DNA of 64,000 nucleotides from NCBI GenBank assembly GCA_964542305.1, contig CAZITX010000004.1, positions 62,001 to 126,000 of the forward strand, given 5' to 3'. The DNA comes from DMER64 sp964542305 (lineage in GTDB: Bacteria; Bacteroidota; Bacteroidia; Bacteroidales; UBA932). The notes under the pieces are model-generated. The model had not been told where the DNA came from. It worked only from the letters and a program-made list of their open reading frames with translations, and made no database searches. Shown piece after piece: positions 16,213 through 24,778 of the stretch. Made by a program: the position numbers and the translations under genes. Numbering within the stretch: position 1 is the first letter of the stretch; each line of letters starts with the position of its first letter.

Positions 16213-17412
16213 ATGGCCTCGCGCCCGCAGATAGGGATTTTTGGCCGGCGAAACGCCGGAAAGAGCTCGCTGATCAATGTTCTCTCCGGACAGGAAGTAG
16301 CTATTGTATCTGATATTCCCGGTACTACAACGGATCCAGTTCGTAAGATCATGGAGATTCATGGTTTGGGGCCGGTTGTGTTCATTGACACGGCCGGAAT
16401 GGACGATGAAGGACTGCTGGGAGAAAAGCGTGTGTTACGCAGCCGGGAGGTCATTCTCCAGGTGAACATGGCCATTCTCTTGTTTACAGGTAACTTTCTG
16501 GGCAAATACGAAAAAAATCTGATAGAGGAATTCCGGATGGATGAAGTCCCTTTTATCCTGGTTCACAACATGTCGGATAAAGTTCCGTTGGATCCCGTTA
16601 TCAGAAAGGAGATAGAACACTATTACCCGGTTGACATTCTTGATTTCAGTTGCAGGGAACCTGTTGCTGTTGATGCTTTGATCAAACTGATATCAAATAA
16701 TCTGGGCCCGTCTCCTTTTCGTACTATGCCTATGCTTGATGGTTTGGTCAGGGAAAACGATCGTGTGGTTTTGGTCTGCCCGGTAGACTCGGAAGCTCCT
16801 GAAGGACGCCTGATCTTACCACAGGTCCAGGTGATCAGGGAAATCCTGGATCTTAAGGCAATTGCCATTGTTTTGCAGGAAACACAATTGGAAGCCTATT
16901 ATCATAAAACCTGTCCCGACAATAAGCCGGTATTGGTTGTTACTGACAGCCAGTTATTCGGGAATGTGGAATCGTTGATACCTGATGACCAGCCTCTGAC
17001 AGGATTCAGCATTTTACTGGCTCGCAGCAAAGGAGATTTCAAAACATATATGGATGAAACATCTGCCATAGACCGTCTCAGGGACGGAGACCGTGTTCTG
17101 ATGATGGAATCCTGCAGTCATCACAGCACTTGTGAAGATATTGGCCGAGTTAAGTTGCCCCGGATGTTACGCCAATATTCCGGAAAAAAACTGGAATTTG
17201 ATATGATTGCCGGGTTGGACAGTCCGCCACGGCCTTTTGGGGATTATGCCCTTGTAGTACAATGCGGAGGATGTATGATCACACATCGGCAGCTCCTGGC
17301 CAGGATACGGGAAGTGAGAAAAGCCGGTGTCCCTGTAACAAATTACGGAATGGCCATAGCTTATACACAGGGGGTATACGAAAGAGCGATAGAACCTTTT
17401 AAATCTATTTAA
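16213..17412 (+). CDS. hydF: [FeFe]-hydrogenase maturation GTPase HydF
   Basis: A 399-residue scaffold that carries the 2Fe precursor of the hydrogenase H-cluster. The GTPase domain has G1 GRRNAGKSS (11-19) and G3 DTAG; the C-terminal cluster-binding domain has C301 with H303 (SCSHHSTCEDIGR) and C351/C354 (QCGGC), matching the three-cysteine site of HydF. The ATG at 16213 is preferred over an in-frame TTG at 16201. HydE, HydG and the hydrogenase are not in the window, so they must lie elsewhere. Confidence 0.94.
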   Translation: MASRPQIGIFGRRNAGKSSLINVLSGQEVAIVSDIPGTTTDPVRKIMEIHGLGPVVFIDTAGMDDEGLLGEKRVLRSREVILQVNMAILLFTGNFLGKYEKNLIEEFRMDEVPFILVHNMSDKVPLDPVIRKEIEHYYPVDILDFSCREPVAVDALIKLISNNLGPSPFRTMPMLDGLVRENDRVVLVCPVDSEAPEGRLILPQVQVIREILDLKAIAIVLQETQLEAYYHKTCPDNKPVLVVTDSQLFGNVESLIPDDQPLTGFSILLARSKGDFKTYMDETSAIDRLRDGDRVLMMESCSHHSTCEDIGRVKLPRMLRQYSGKKLEFDMIAGLDSPPRPFGDYALVVQCGGCMITHRQLLARIREVRKAGVPVTNYGMAIAYTQGVYERAIEPFKSI

Positions 17413-17422
17413 ATCCCTATAT

Positions 17423-18070
17423 ATGAAGTATATAACAAGTTTTGTAATTGCTATGCTGGTTCTCATGACTGCAATTGCTCAGGAAAACCGGGCAGAAGAA
17501 AGACCGGATGCTGTTTTTATGGGAAATTCCATAACCCAGAACTGGATGCATTTTCATCCCGGTTATTTTTCAGAAAACAATTTTATTGGAAAGGGGATAG
17601 GCGGAGAAGTGACGGCTCAGATGTTGCTCCGTTTCAGAAAAGATGTGATAAGATTACAACCGAAAGTGGTTGTGATCTTTGCCGGAACAAACGATATAGC
17701 TCAAAACCAGGGATATGTTACTCACAGGCAGATAATGGACAATATCGCTTCCATGGCAGATCTGGCCCGGTTTTATGGTATAGAGGTGATTTTATGTTCG
17801 GTCCTGCCGGCGGGAGAATATAAGTGGAGACCTGACGAGTTTAATGAAATGGTATGTCCTGCCGTTGCTATTAAACGATTGAACGCCATGATAGAAGATT
17901 TTGCCCGTAATAATGATTGCCGGTACGTAGATTTCTGGACACCTATGTCAGACGACGAGGGAGCAATGAAAAAAGATTTGAGTGCAGACGGGGTGCATCC
18001 TTACCCGGATGCTTATTTTGCCATGGAAGCATTGCTTACGCCTGTCATCAGAGAGTTATGCAAGCCGTAA
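17423..18070 (+). CDS. Secreted SGNH/GDSL hydrolase
   Basis: A 215-residue esterase-like protein with a signal peptide (residues 1-19, ending AIAQ). SGNH blocks are visible: VFMGNSITQNW (block I Ser), GIGGEVTAQML (Gly), FAGTNDIAQN (Asn) and DGVHPYPDAY (Asp-His). It resembles platelet-activating-factor acetylhydrolase-like carbohydrate esterases. It may be co-transcribed with hydF (10-bp gap), with no evident functional link. The last 58 bp overlap the convergent mnmD. Confidence 0.88.
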   Translation: MKYITSFVIAMLVLMTAIAQENRAEERPDAVFMGNSITQNWMHFHPGYFSENNFIGKGIGGEVTAQMLLRFRKDVIRLQPKVVVIFAGTNDIAQNQGYVTHRQIMDNIASMADLARFYGIEVILCSVLPAGEYKWRPDEFNEMVCPAVAIKRLNAMIEDFARNNDCRYVDFWTPMSDDEGAMKKDLSADGVHPYPDAYFAMEALLTPVIRELCKP

Positions 18071-18825
18071 ACAGCTCGCAGAATATGACGTTTCTTTCCC
18101 GTCCCTGGAAGTTTTTCCAGAATAAATCCCGAATCACGCAGTACCTGTTTAAACGAGCCTTTGCATGAATAGGTGGTCAGTACACTTTTTGCTGTAAGTG
18201 CCGGTACAAGCTTTGCAACAGCCCCGTATGTCCAGAGTTCAGGTTGAGCAGCAGGAGAGAAAGCATCGTAATATACAACCTGTACAGGACACTTTAAGGT
18301 ACATTCCAAAAAGTCTTTCTTCAGTTTGATAAGTTTGAATCCGGGAGCAGGATCAAACGGTTCATTCCAGGGACCCCGGTGCACATTCCTGAAAAATTCC
18401 TTTTCTTTTTCAGACCCGGCATAATCGAGTTTTTCCCAAACGACGGTTTCCAAAGGGTGCATTTCCGCGGTCAGGTAGCAGATCTTTACCGAAGCCGGAA
18501 AATGTTTCCGGAGCATTTCACGGTAAGTTAGAAGTGCATTCAGACCGGTTCCCAACCCCAACTCAAAAATGTTAACAACTGTTGGCAGCAATCCTTCTTT
18601 TTCCCTTTGTTCCAGGTAATACCGCAACCCTGATTCAATGTATACATGTTGGGATTCATCAACAGCCCCGCCTGTAGAATGATACGTTTCTCCATAGGGT
18701 CCCATAAGGGTAACAGAACCGTCAGATGTTGCAATAAAAGGAGCAGGGCGGTCAGAAAAAAAGCCGTCCGGGTGGGGACAGCTTTCTGTATTGACGGGTT
18801 TTGGCTTATTTTTTCCGGTCACCAT
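18013..18825 (-). CDS. mnmD: tRNA 5-methylaminomethyl-2-thiouridine methyltransferase MnmD
   Basis: A 270-residue stand-alone methyltransferase equivalent to the N-terminal half of MnmC; it completes mnm5 modification at wobble U34. Visible are VTLMGPYGETYHS, the SAM site FELGLGTGLNALLTY, YYDAFSPAAQPELW and LTTYSCKGSFKQVLRDSGF. The ATG at 18825 overlaps the L31 gene by 20 bp; an upstream ATG at 18849 is possible. The C-terminal 18 residues after GKKRHILRAV are encoded antisense to the esterase gene and look like an extension. Confidence 0.86.
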   Translation of the reverse strand: MVTGKNKPKPVNTESCPHPDGFFSDRPAPFIATSDGSVTLMGPYGETYHSTGGAVDESQHVYIESGLRYYLEQREKEGLLPTVVNIFELGLGTGLNALLTYREMLRKHFPASVKICYLTAEMHPLETVVWEKLDYAGSEKEKEFFRNVHRGPWNEPFDPAPGFKLIKLKKDFLECTLKCPVQVVYYDAFSPAAQPELWTYGAVAKLVPALTAKSVLTTYSCKGSFKQVLRDSGFILEKLPGTGKKRHILRAVYGLHNSLMTGVSNASMAK

Positions 18826-19057
18826 AACGGCTTCTGAATTTATCCACACGTCCGGCTGTATCCACCAGTTTCATCTTACCTGTGTAGAAGGGATGAGACG
18901 TGTTTGAAATTTCAAGTTTGTACAAAGGGTATTCAATTCCGTCCACGGCAAGAGTCTCTTTTGTATTGACACAGGAACGTGTTATGAATACATGGTCGTT
19001 GGACATATCCTTAAAAGCAACCAGTCTGTAGGTGTCGGGGTGTATTCCTTGTTTCAT
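18806..19057 (-). CDS. rpmE2: 50S ribosomal protein L31 type B
   Basis: An 83-residue L31 of the zinc-independent type: it starts MKQGIHPDTYRLVAFKDMS and has only one cysteine, lacking the CxxC pairs of the zinc form. It has a consensus two-box promoter directly upstream and overlaps mnmD downstream. Type B L31 usually relates to zinc limitation, but here it is probably the constitutive copy, as no Zur site is seen. Confidence 0.95.
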   Translation of the reverse strand: MKQGIHPDTYRLVAFKDMSNDHVFITRSCVNTKETLAVDGIEYPLYKLEISNTSHPFYTGKMKLVDTAGRVDKFRSRYGDRKK

Positions 19058-19095
19058 TGTATGTAAAGTTTATTTTTTTTCTTGCAAACGGGCTG

Positions 19096-19126
19096 CAAAG
19101 GTACACATTTTTTCGGCTTGGCCAAA
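19096..19126 (-). promoter_or_regulatory. Consensus promoter of rpmE2-mnmD
   Basis: Minus-strand TTTG (19123-19126), exactly 19 bp spacer, then TACCTTTG (19096-19103): a perfect match to the Bacteroidetes primary-sigma consensus. It is placed between the phosphohexomutase stop and rpmE2, separating rpmE2-mnmD from the long energy operon upstream. Confidence 0.75.
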
Positions 19127-19133
19127 TAAATAA

Positions 19134-20528
19134 TTACAGGAAATTCATGATTTCGTGAGCCAATGCTTCTGCCTGTGTTTTGGAAGGAGCTTCCGAATAA
19201 ATGCGAACAATTGGTTCCGTGTTGGATTTGCGCAGACAAACCCACTTTTTTTCCTCTTCAAAGTCCAGACGCAACCCATCCGTATCGTTTATTACAGCTT
19301 TGGGATAAGCGTCCCGGATCTTTGTGAAAAGCGATCCCAACGCAATTTCTTCTTTCAGTTCAACTCTGTTTTTACTCATATGGTAACGGGGATAGGAGTC
19401 TCTTAAAGCAGATGCATTGATCTTTTTTTCGGCCAGAAGGGAGAGGAATAGAGCTGTCCCTATCAGGGCATCCCTTCCGTAATGAAGTGAAGGCAGAATA
19501 ACCCCGCCGTTTCCTTCTCCGCCAATAATACTCCGGGTCCGTTTCATTTCTTCTACCACATTGACTTCTCCTACGGTAGCAGCTGTGTAAGAACCTTTAT
19601 ACCATTGGGTTACATCTTTAAGAGCCCTGGTGGACGACAAGTTGGAAACGGTATGGATACTTTCTCCAGGATGATCTTCTGTATACTTTTGTATGACGTA
19701 ATCGGCACACGCTACCAATGTATATTCTTCTCCGAACATGGTACCGTCTTCGCAGACAAGTGCCAGACGGTCTACATCGGGATCAACAGATATTCCCAAA
19801 GAGGCCTTTTGTAAAACGACTTCAGCTGAGAGATCTGTAAGATGTGCAGGTAAAGGTTCCGGATTATGTGCAAAATTCCCGTGCGGTTCGCAGTGAACCT
19901 TGTGACAAGTTACGCCCAGGGCTTCCAACAATTCAGGCATAACCTGCCCGCCCACCGAGTTAATCCCGTCTACCACAACACTGAATCCGGCACGGTAAAT
20001 GGCCTCGACGTCTACCAGGGGATGGTTCAGAACGGCTTCTATGTGTCTGGAAGTATAATTTTCCTGATCATAAGAACCCAGGGAATCAACTTCGGCAAAA
20101 TCAAACTGTTTTTGGGCAACGATCTCCAGCAGGCGTTTTCCCTGTTCTGCATTCAGGAATTCGCCTTCCGGCCCCAGCAGTTTAAGGGCATTCCACTCGC
20201 GTGGATTATGACTGGCTGTCAGGATGATGCCCCCGGAGGCACCGGAAAAAACAACGGCCATCTCTGTTGTAGGAGTACTGGCCATGCCGATATCTGTAAC
20301 ATGCATTCCGCACGCACGTAAAGTCCCGCAAACCAATTGACGGACCATATCTCCCGAAATACGTGCATCCCGGCCTACTACAATGGTGTAATTTCTGCCC
20401 GGATAAGATTCCCGGATCAGTTGCGCATAACCGGTCGTAAACAGAACTATATCTAAAGGAGAAAGGGATACTCCGGGCAAACCGCCTATAGTACCCCTTA
20501 TTCCGGAGATCGATTTTATCAGACTCAT
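19134..20528 (-). CDS. glmM: Phosphohexomutase (phosphoglucosamine mutase-like)
   Basis: A 464-residue alpha-D-phosphohexomutase. The phosphoserine is S106 in LTASHNPREWNALK, the metal loop is DPDVDRL, the sugar-binding loop is GGEGNGG and the phosphate loop is RKSNTEPIVRIYSE. The sugar loop resembles archaeal-type phosphoglucosamine/phosphomannomutases rather than the GEQSGH of proteobacterial GlmM, so the substrate (glucosamine-, glucose- or mannose-phosphate) is uncertain. It begins 3 bp after the V-ATPase K gene and seems to be the last gene of that operon, although it has no obvious role in ion transport. Confidence 0.8.
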   Translation of the reverse strand: MSLIKSISGIRGTIGGLPGVSLSPLDIVLFTTGYAQLIRESYPGRNYTIVVGRDARISGDMVRQLVCGTLRACGMHVTDIGMASTPTTEMAVVFSGASGGIILTASHNPREWNALKLLGPEGEFLNAEQGKRLLEIVAQKQFDFAEVDSLGSYDQENYTSRHIEAVLNHPLVDVEAIYRAGFSVVVDGINSVGGQVMPELLEALGVTCHKVHCEPHGNFAHNPEPLPAHLTDLSAEVVLQKASLGISVDPDVDRLALVCEDGTMFGEEYTLVACADYVIQKYTEDHPGESIHTVSNLSSTRALKDVTQWYKGSYTAATVGEVNVVEEMKRTRSIIGGEGNGGVILPSLHYGRDALIGTALFLSLLAEKKINASALRDSYPRYHMSKNRVELKEEIALGSLFTKIRDAYPKAVINDTDGLRLDFEEEKKWVCLRKSNTEPIVRIYSEAPSKTQAEALAHEIMNFL

Positions 20529-20531
20529 GGC

Positions 20532-20990
20532 TTAACTGGGCATTGCCAGGAAGCACGAGGCAAAAGCCAGAATTGCGTACAACTCCGGGAACACGGCTAA
20601 AACCAGAGTGCTGCTGAATACATTATGTCCGTTACTCATCTCAACAATACCGTTTGCCGAGATAGAAGCCTGTTTAATTGCGGAAAAGAGACCAACAAAG
20701 CCCATGGCCAACCCTACTGCAAAAACGGCCAGACCCTGTCCCAGGGTAAGGGCATCACCTAATTCGGTCACGGCACCCAGGTTCAAAAAGAATCCGGCAA
20801 ATCCGTAAAGACCCTGCGTTGAAGGCATAGCACTCAGGATCATGGCAGACCCGAATATGTTGGGATTTTTCTTTAGAGCTCCCACAGTGGCATTTCCCGC
20901 GATGGTAACACCAATAGCGCTTCCGATTCCGGCAAGACCCAACATAAAAGCCAAACCGATATAGGCTAAAATTAAAGGTAATGTGTTCAT
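20532..20990 (-). CDS. ntpK: V-type ATPase subunit K (membrane rotor ring)
   Basis: A 152-residue proteolipid with four membrane helices in two hairpins. Only the second hairpin carries the ion-binding Glu (E136 in AVFPELYAILAF). Aligning with the Enterococcus hirae NtpK Na+ site from memory, T58 and Q59 (MPSTQGLYGF), Q107 (FSAIKQASISANGI) and E136 match its T64, Q65, Q110 and E139; M55 sits at the backbone ligand L61. This predicts Na+ rather than H+ specificity. Confidence 0.93.
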   Translation of the reverse strand: MNTLPLILAYIGLAFMLGLAGIGSAIGVTIAGNATVGALKKNPNIFGSAMILSAMPSTQGLYGFAGFFLNLGAVTELGDALTLGQGLAVFAVGLAMGFVGLFSAIKQASISANGIVEMSNGHNVFSSTLVLAVFPELYAILAFASCFLAMPS

Positions 20991-21020
20991 AATTAATTGG
21001 TTAGTTGTTTATTAAATTAT

Positions 21021-22832
21021 CTATTGTTCTTTATTATTTGATACGGAAGTAAGGGGTTTGTATCCGCGACCTCCGCCTGTAAATCCGGCATTTTTGTAAA
21101 ATTCCACGAATGTCAGACGCATGGGATGCACAAAGGCTCCCAGTGAATTGAGCGCCAATACCAGTGTATGTCCAAATAGGAGCATGATAACCGTGAGCAA
21201 CCAGCCTACGTAAGGAACACCGGACAGACTCATGGCTATGGAATTAAATACCATTCCAAGTATTGCTCCTGCCGTTCCAAGTCCAAACAGACGGATGTAG
21301 GAAAGCATATCTCCGAAAACTCCGGTGATATCGTACATGGCCCATAGGCCTTTTCCCAGTCTTTTGTAAATGGGTCCTTCTGGTTTGGAGAAAAAGAGGA
21401 TCAATGAAACACTCACAATAACCATACTTAGCGATACACTTTTTGGCAATGCCAGGGAAGGCACTTCCATTGAGGCGTATGCTATGGTACACCATACAAT
21501 AAGTATGGCCCATCCGAACGGAGCCATACCGTGCTGCCATCCTTTACGGATAAATGAATCGATCCCTGTAAGAATGCGTGCAAACACAATCTGGAATAAT
21601 CCAAAAAGGATGGCAAACCAGAACATCTTCATATCAGAGAAGTTAAATAAAAAAGTATTGTTTTCTCTTACAGAAGGTATTATATCTGCAACCTTTACGC
21701 CAAAAATTACACCGGGAAAAGCGGCCATTATAAAAGATCCGAGTCCCAGGAAGAATACCAGGTTCAGGTATCCTTTCATTTTTGGGAGGAAGCGTTTCCC
21801 CACTAATCCCAATATCATGAACACCAGGCCGTATCCCATGTCTCCCAGGCAGAAACCGAAGAAAAGCATATAAAAAGGAGCAAAGTAGGGAGTCAGGTCC
21901 AATTCATCGTAACGTGGAAGCATATACAAATCCCCAATGGGTTCGAACAAACGGGTATACCAATTGTTTTTCAGTTTAATGGGAGGATTGTCTTCACTTT
22001 CGGCAGCGGCACTGATGTAGTACAAACTTTCTTTATTCAGAAAGTCTTCCAATTCTTTTGTTTTTTCAGTAGGCACAAAACCCGTCAGCAGATCAATGTG
22101 GTCTTCAACTTCTTTCTGTGCAGAGGCGTTGGCCAGGTATAAGTCCAGATGCGAAGAGATTTCAGCTGCGTGATTTTTCAAAAGACCGGTGTGATCCGAC
22201 AGAGCTTCCAGTCTGGATACCGTTGAGGCAAGAGCGGTTTCTTTTTCCTGAAGTCTTTCCTTCAATTTGTCGTAAGATACGGATGGAAAACTCACTTCAT
22301 TTCCCGGAAAATCATAAGATTCTCCCTCAACCTCCAAAACGATGAAATAGGCTTGTCCGTCAACACGGTTTACTATATAGAGCGGAAATTTTTCCTCCAG
22401 GGCCGCAGTGATTTTTTTAACCGGCTGTACATATGCATGGATGGTTAAACCCATATTGCGGAGCTTGTCCAGGTCTTCTTGTGTAAATGAGCCCCAGGGT
22501 TCAGCCTGATCAATATGTTCTTTGAGAACGTTGATTTCGTTACGTAAAGTCTCTTTGTCCGCAAACAAACGGGTAGCCTCGTCCAGCAGGGAAGATCCAT
22601 CACCTTCAAAAGGTAAAACCTCTTTTTGAGTCTTTTCTTTGGCAACCTGTTTCAGTCGGGCAACAGTTTGGTTTATCCGGACCAGCTGATTGGTCATTTC
22701 TTTGGAATGCTCATCAACGGGTTTCTCCCGGCGGTTTATATCTACCATACCCAAATCCTGTAACTTTGTCAGGAAGTCCTGAGTCTGCTCACTGAGCAGT
22801 ACAAAGGAATATTTTGTCATCCGGGTTATCAT
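21021..22832 (-). CDS. ntpI: V-type ATPase subunit I (a-type stator)
   Basis: A 603-residue stator subunit: a cytoplasmic N-terminal half with coiled coil (about 1-320), then about seven to eight membrane helices starting near FAPFYMLFFGFCLGDMGYGL. The last helices hold YIRLFGLGTAGAILGMVFNS, in which the essential Arg of the half-channels is expected, and HTLVLALNSLGAFVHPMRL. It overlaps subunit D by 4 bp and precedes K by 30 bp. Confidence 0.94.
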   Translation of the reverse strand: MITRMTKYSFVLLSEQTQDFLTKLQDLGMVDINRREKPVDEHSKEMTNQLVRINQTVARLKQVAKEKTQKEVLPFEGDGSSLLDEATRLFADKETLRNEINVLKEHIDQAEPWGSFTQEDLDKLRNMGLTIHAYVQPVKKITAALEEKFPLYIVNRVDGQAYFIVLEVEGESYDFPGNEVSFPSVSYDKLKERLQEKETALASTVSRLEALSDHTGLLKNHAAEISSHLDLYLANASAQKEVEDHIDLLTGFVPTEKTKELEDFLNKESLYYISAAAESEDNPPIKLKNNWYTRLFEPIGDLYMLPRYDELDLTPYFAPFYMLFFGFCLGDMGYGLVFMILGLVGKRFLPKMKGYLNLVFFLGLGSFIMAAFPGVIFGVKVADIIPSVRENNTFLFNFSDMKMFWFAILFGLFQIVFARILTGIDSFIRKGWQHGMAPFGWAILIVWCTIAYASMEVPSLALPKSVSLSMVIVSVSLILFFSKPEGPIYKRLGKGLWAMYDITGVFGDMLSYIRLFGLGTAGAILGMVFNSIAMSLSGVPYVGWLLTVIMLLFGHTLVLALNSLGAFVHPMRLTFVEFYKNAGFTGGGRGYKPLTSVSNNKEQ

Positions 22833-23431
22833 AGTTCTTCCTCCTGCTCCTGATGGCGCGTTTTTACGATCTTCTGACTGGCTTTGGACAGCGTTTCCTC
22901 ATCTTCCATGAACCGTTTGATCTTACGAATAGCTTCCTGATACCCGGGAATCTGTACTTTTTCATACAGGTTCACCTTTTGGGTGGTTTTCTTACGAGCA
23001 AAATCCAGTAAATTCTTTTTTTCCAGGAATATCTCGCTTTCAATGCCTATCTGGGCCAGATCTTTCAGGATCTGCACGCCCTGGGCATACCATTGCGGTT
23101 GTGAGAACAAGGAAAAAGGCTGCACCTGGAAAATGACTTCCTTCAAAGCGGGAGTCTTAATGCCGGCGATCTTGACGATTTCCAGTTCAACGTCTTTTAC
23201 GGATATCAGTCCGGGTGTGAATTCATTCCACAGGGCTGCCATATTCCTGTATGATGATAAGGTCTTGTCCAGTTCTTCCAATAACTCGTCCGATCGTTGT
23301 TTGGCACGTTTTACCTCCGCACGTAAAGCACTTTCCTTGTTCTTTAACGTGGGGAGTGCTTTCTGCCTTATCTTCAGCTGTTTTCCCAAGGCAGTCAGCG
23401 ACGTTTTGTTAAACTGGTATTTAATGGCCAT
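22829..23431 (-). CDS. ntpD: V-type ATPase subunit D (central shaft)
   Basis: A 200-residue protein of long N- and C-terminal helices, starting MAIKYQFNKTSLTALGKQLKIR and carrying a central segment with VKDVELEIVKIAG. It is the gamma-like rotor shaft inside the A3B3 head. The usual shaft partner, subunit F, is not found in the operon. The stop overlaps the subunit I start as ATGA. Confidence 0.9.
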   Translation of the reverse strand: MAIKYQFNKTSLTALGKQLKIRQKALPTLKNKESALRAEVKRAKQRSDELLEELDKTLSSYRNMAALWNEFTPGLISVKDVELEIVKIAGIKTPALKEVIFQVQPFSLFSQPQWYAQGVQILKDLAQIGIESEIFLEKKNLLDFARKKTTQKVNLYEKVQIPGYQEAIRKIKRFMEDEETLSKASQKIVKTRHQEQEEEL

Positions 23432-23442
23432 ACTGATTGTTT

Positions 23443-24768
23443 TTATTCTTCTTCTTTGGGCCAGTATTGATCAATAAGGTCTTCACGAATACTGACTTCT
23501 TCTTTGCTGAAATATTTGGCAAACAGTTTCCAGGTCCGTTCCAGCATTTCGGTTACGTTGATGTTCACGTCTATGGACAATAACTGTAAAGAATATTCCT
23601 TGGCGAAATCCAGGGAACGAAGATCGTAATCGCTCAGATCGAACCCGTTCTCCAGTTTGGTCTTGGCGTCTGCGGCGTCCGCATAAAGCCGGATGGCCGT
23701 ATTCATTACCTGGTTGTGGTCTTCACGGGTTTGTTTTCCAATAACCAGCTGTTTTAAACGGGAAAGGGAACGGAACGGGTCTACGATTACTTTACCCGTA
23801 TCTGAATCATGACGCAGGAAGAGCTGTCCTTCTGTAATGTAACCTGTATTGTCGGGAATGGCGTGGGTAATGTCTCCGCCGTTCAGTGTTGTTACGGCAA
23901 TGATAGTTATAGATCCGCCGCTGGGCAACAATACCGCTTTCTCATAGATCTTTGCCAGGTCCGAGTAGAGGGACCCGGGCATGGAATCTTTGGAAGGTAT
24001 CTGGTCCATACGGTTGCTCACAATACTGAGCGCATCTGCGTAAAGTGTCATGTCCGTAAGCAAAACGAGCACCTTTTCGTTTTTGTCTACGGCAAAATAT
24101 TCGGCAGCTGTCAGAGCCATGTCCGGGATAAGCAATCGCTCTACCGGGGGATCATCCGTAGTATTGACAAAACTGATGATCTTGGATAGTTTTCCGGCAT
24201 TCTCAAAAGACTGGCGGAAATACAGGTAATCGTCGTTGGTCAGCCCCATGCCCCCCAGGATGATCTTGTCTACATCGGCCCTCAGTGCAACTGTGGCCAT
24301 TACCTGGTTGTAAGGCTGGTCAGGGTCGGCAAAAAACGGAATTTTCTGACCCGAGACCAGGGTATTGTTCAAATCGATGCCTGCAATCCCTGTGGGGATG
24401 AGCTGCGATGGCTGTTTCCTTTTATAAGGATTTACCGAGGGACCTCCGATCTCGCGGTGTTCTCCTTCCACCTCCGGTCCTCCGTCAATGGGATTCCCGT
24501 ATGAGTTGAAAAAACGCCCGGCCAGGTTGTCACTGACATTGAGTGATGGGGCTTCTCCCCAGAAAACTACTTCCGAGTTGGTGGCTATCCCTTCCGTGCC
24601 ACCGAATATCTGTAAGGTGACGCGGTCTCCGTTGATTTTTACTACCTGGGCCAGCCGGCCGTCCACGGTGGCCAGTTCGTCATTTGTCACGCGTTGTGCG
24701 TTCAAAACGACCGTAGCCTTGGTAATTCCTTCTAAACGTGTGTATATGCGTTGAAAAGCTTGTGCCAT
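23443..24768 (-). CDS. ntpB: V-type ATPase subunit B (non-catalytic)
   Basis: A 441-residue regulatory head subunit starting MAQAFQRIYTRLEGITKATV. It lacks a Walker A P-loop, as expected for B, and has the conserved GREHREIGGPSVNP-like region (EGEHREIGGPSVNPYKRK), RMDQIPSKDSMPGSLYSDLA and the C-terminal Arg-finger region near HDSDTGKVIVDPFRSLSRL. I use the ATG at 24768; a longer frame to 24813 adds 15 residues without similarity and overlaps subunit A. Confidence 0.94.
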   Translation of the reverse strand: MAQAFQRIYTRLEGITKATVVLNAQRVTNDELATVDGRLAQVVKINGDRVTLQIFGGTEGIATNSEVVFWGEAPSLNVSDNLAGRFFNSYGNPIDGGPEVEGEHREIGGPSVNPYKRKQPSQLIPTGIAGIDLNNTLVSGQKIPFFADPDQPYNQVMATVALRADVDKIILGGMGLTNDDYLYFRQSFENAGKLSKIISFVNTTDDPPVERLLIPDMALTAAEYFAVDKNEKVLVLLTDMTLYADALSIVSNRMDQIPSKDSMPGSLYSDLAKIYEKAVLLPSGGSITIIAVTTLNGGDITHAIPDNTGYITEGQLFLRHDSDTGKVIVDPFRSLSRLKQLVIGKQTREDHNQVMNTAIRLYADAADAKTKLENGFDLSDYDLRSLDFAKEYSLQLLSIDVNINVTEMLERTWKLFAKYFSKEEVSIREDLIDQYWPKEEE

Positions 24769-24778
24769 ATTTGTAATG

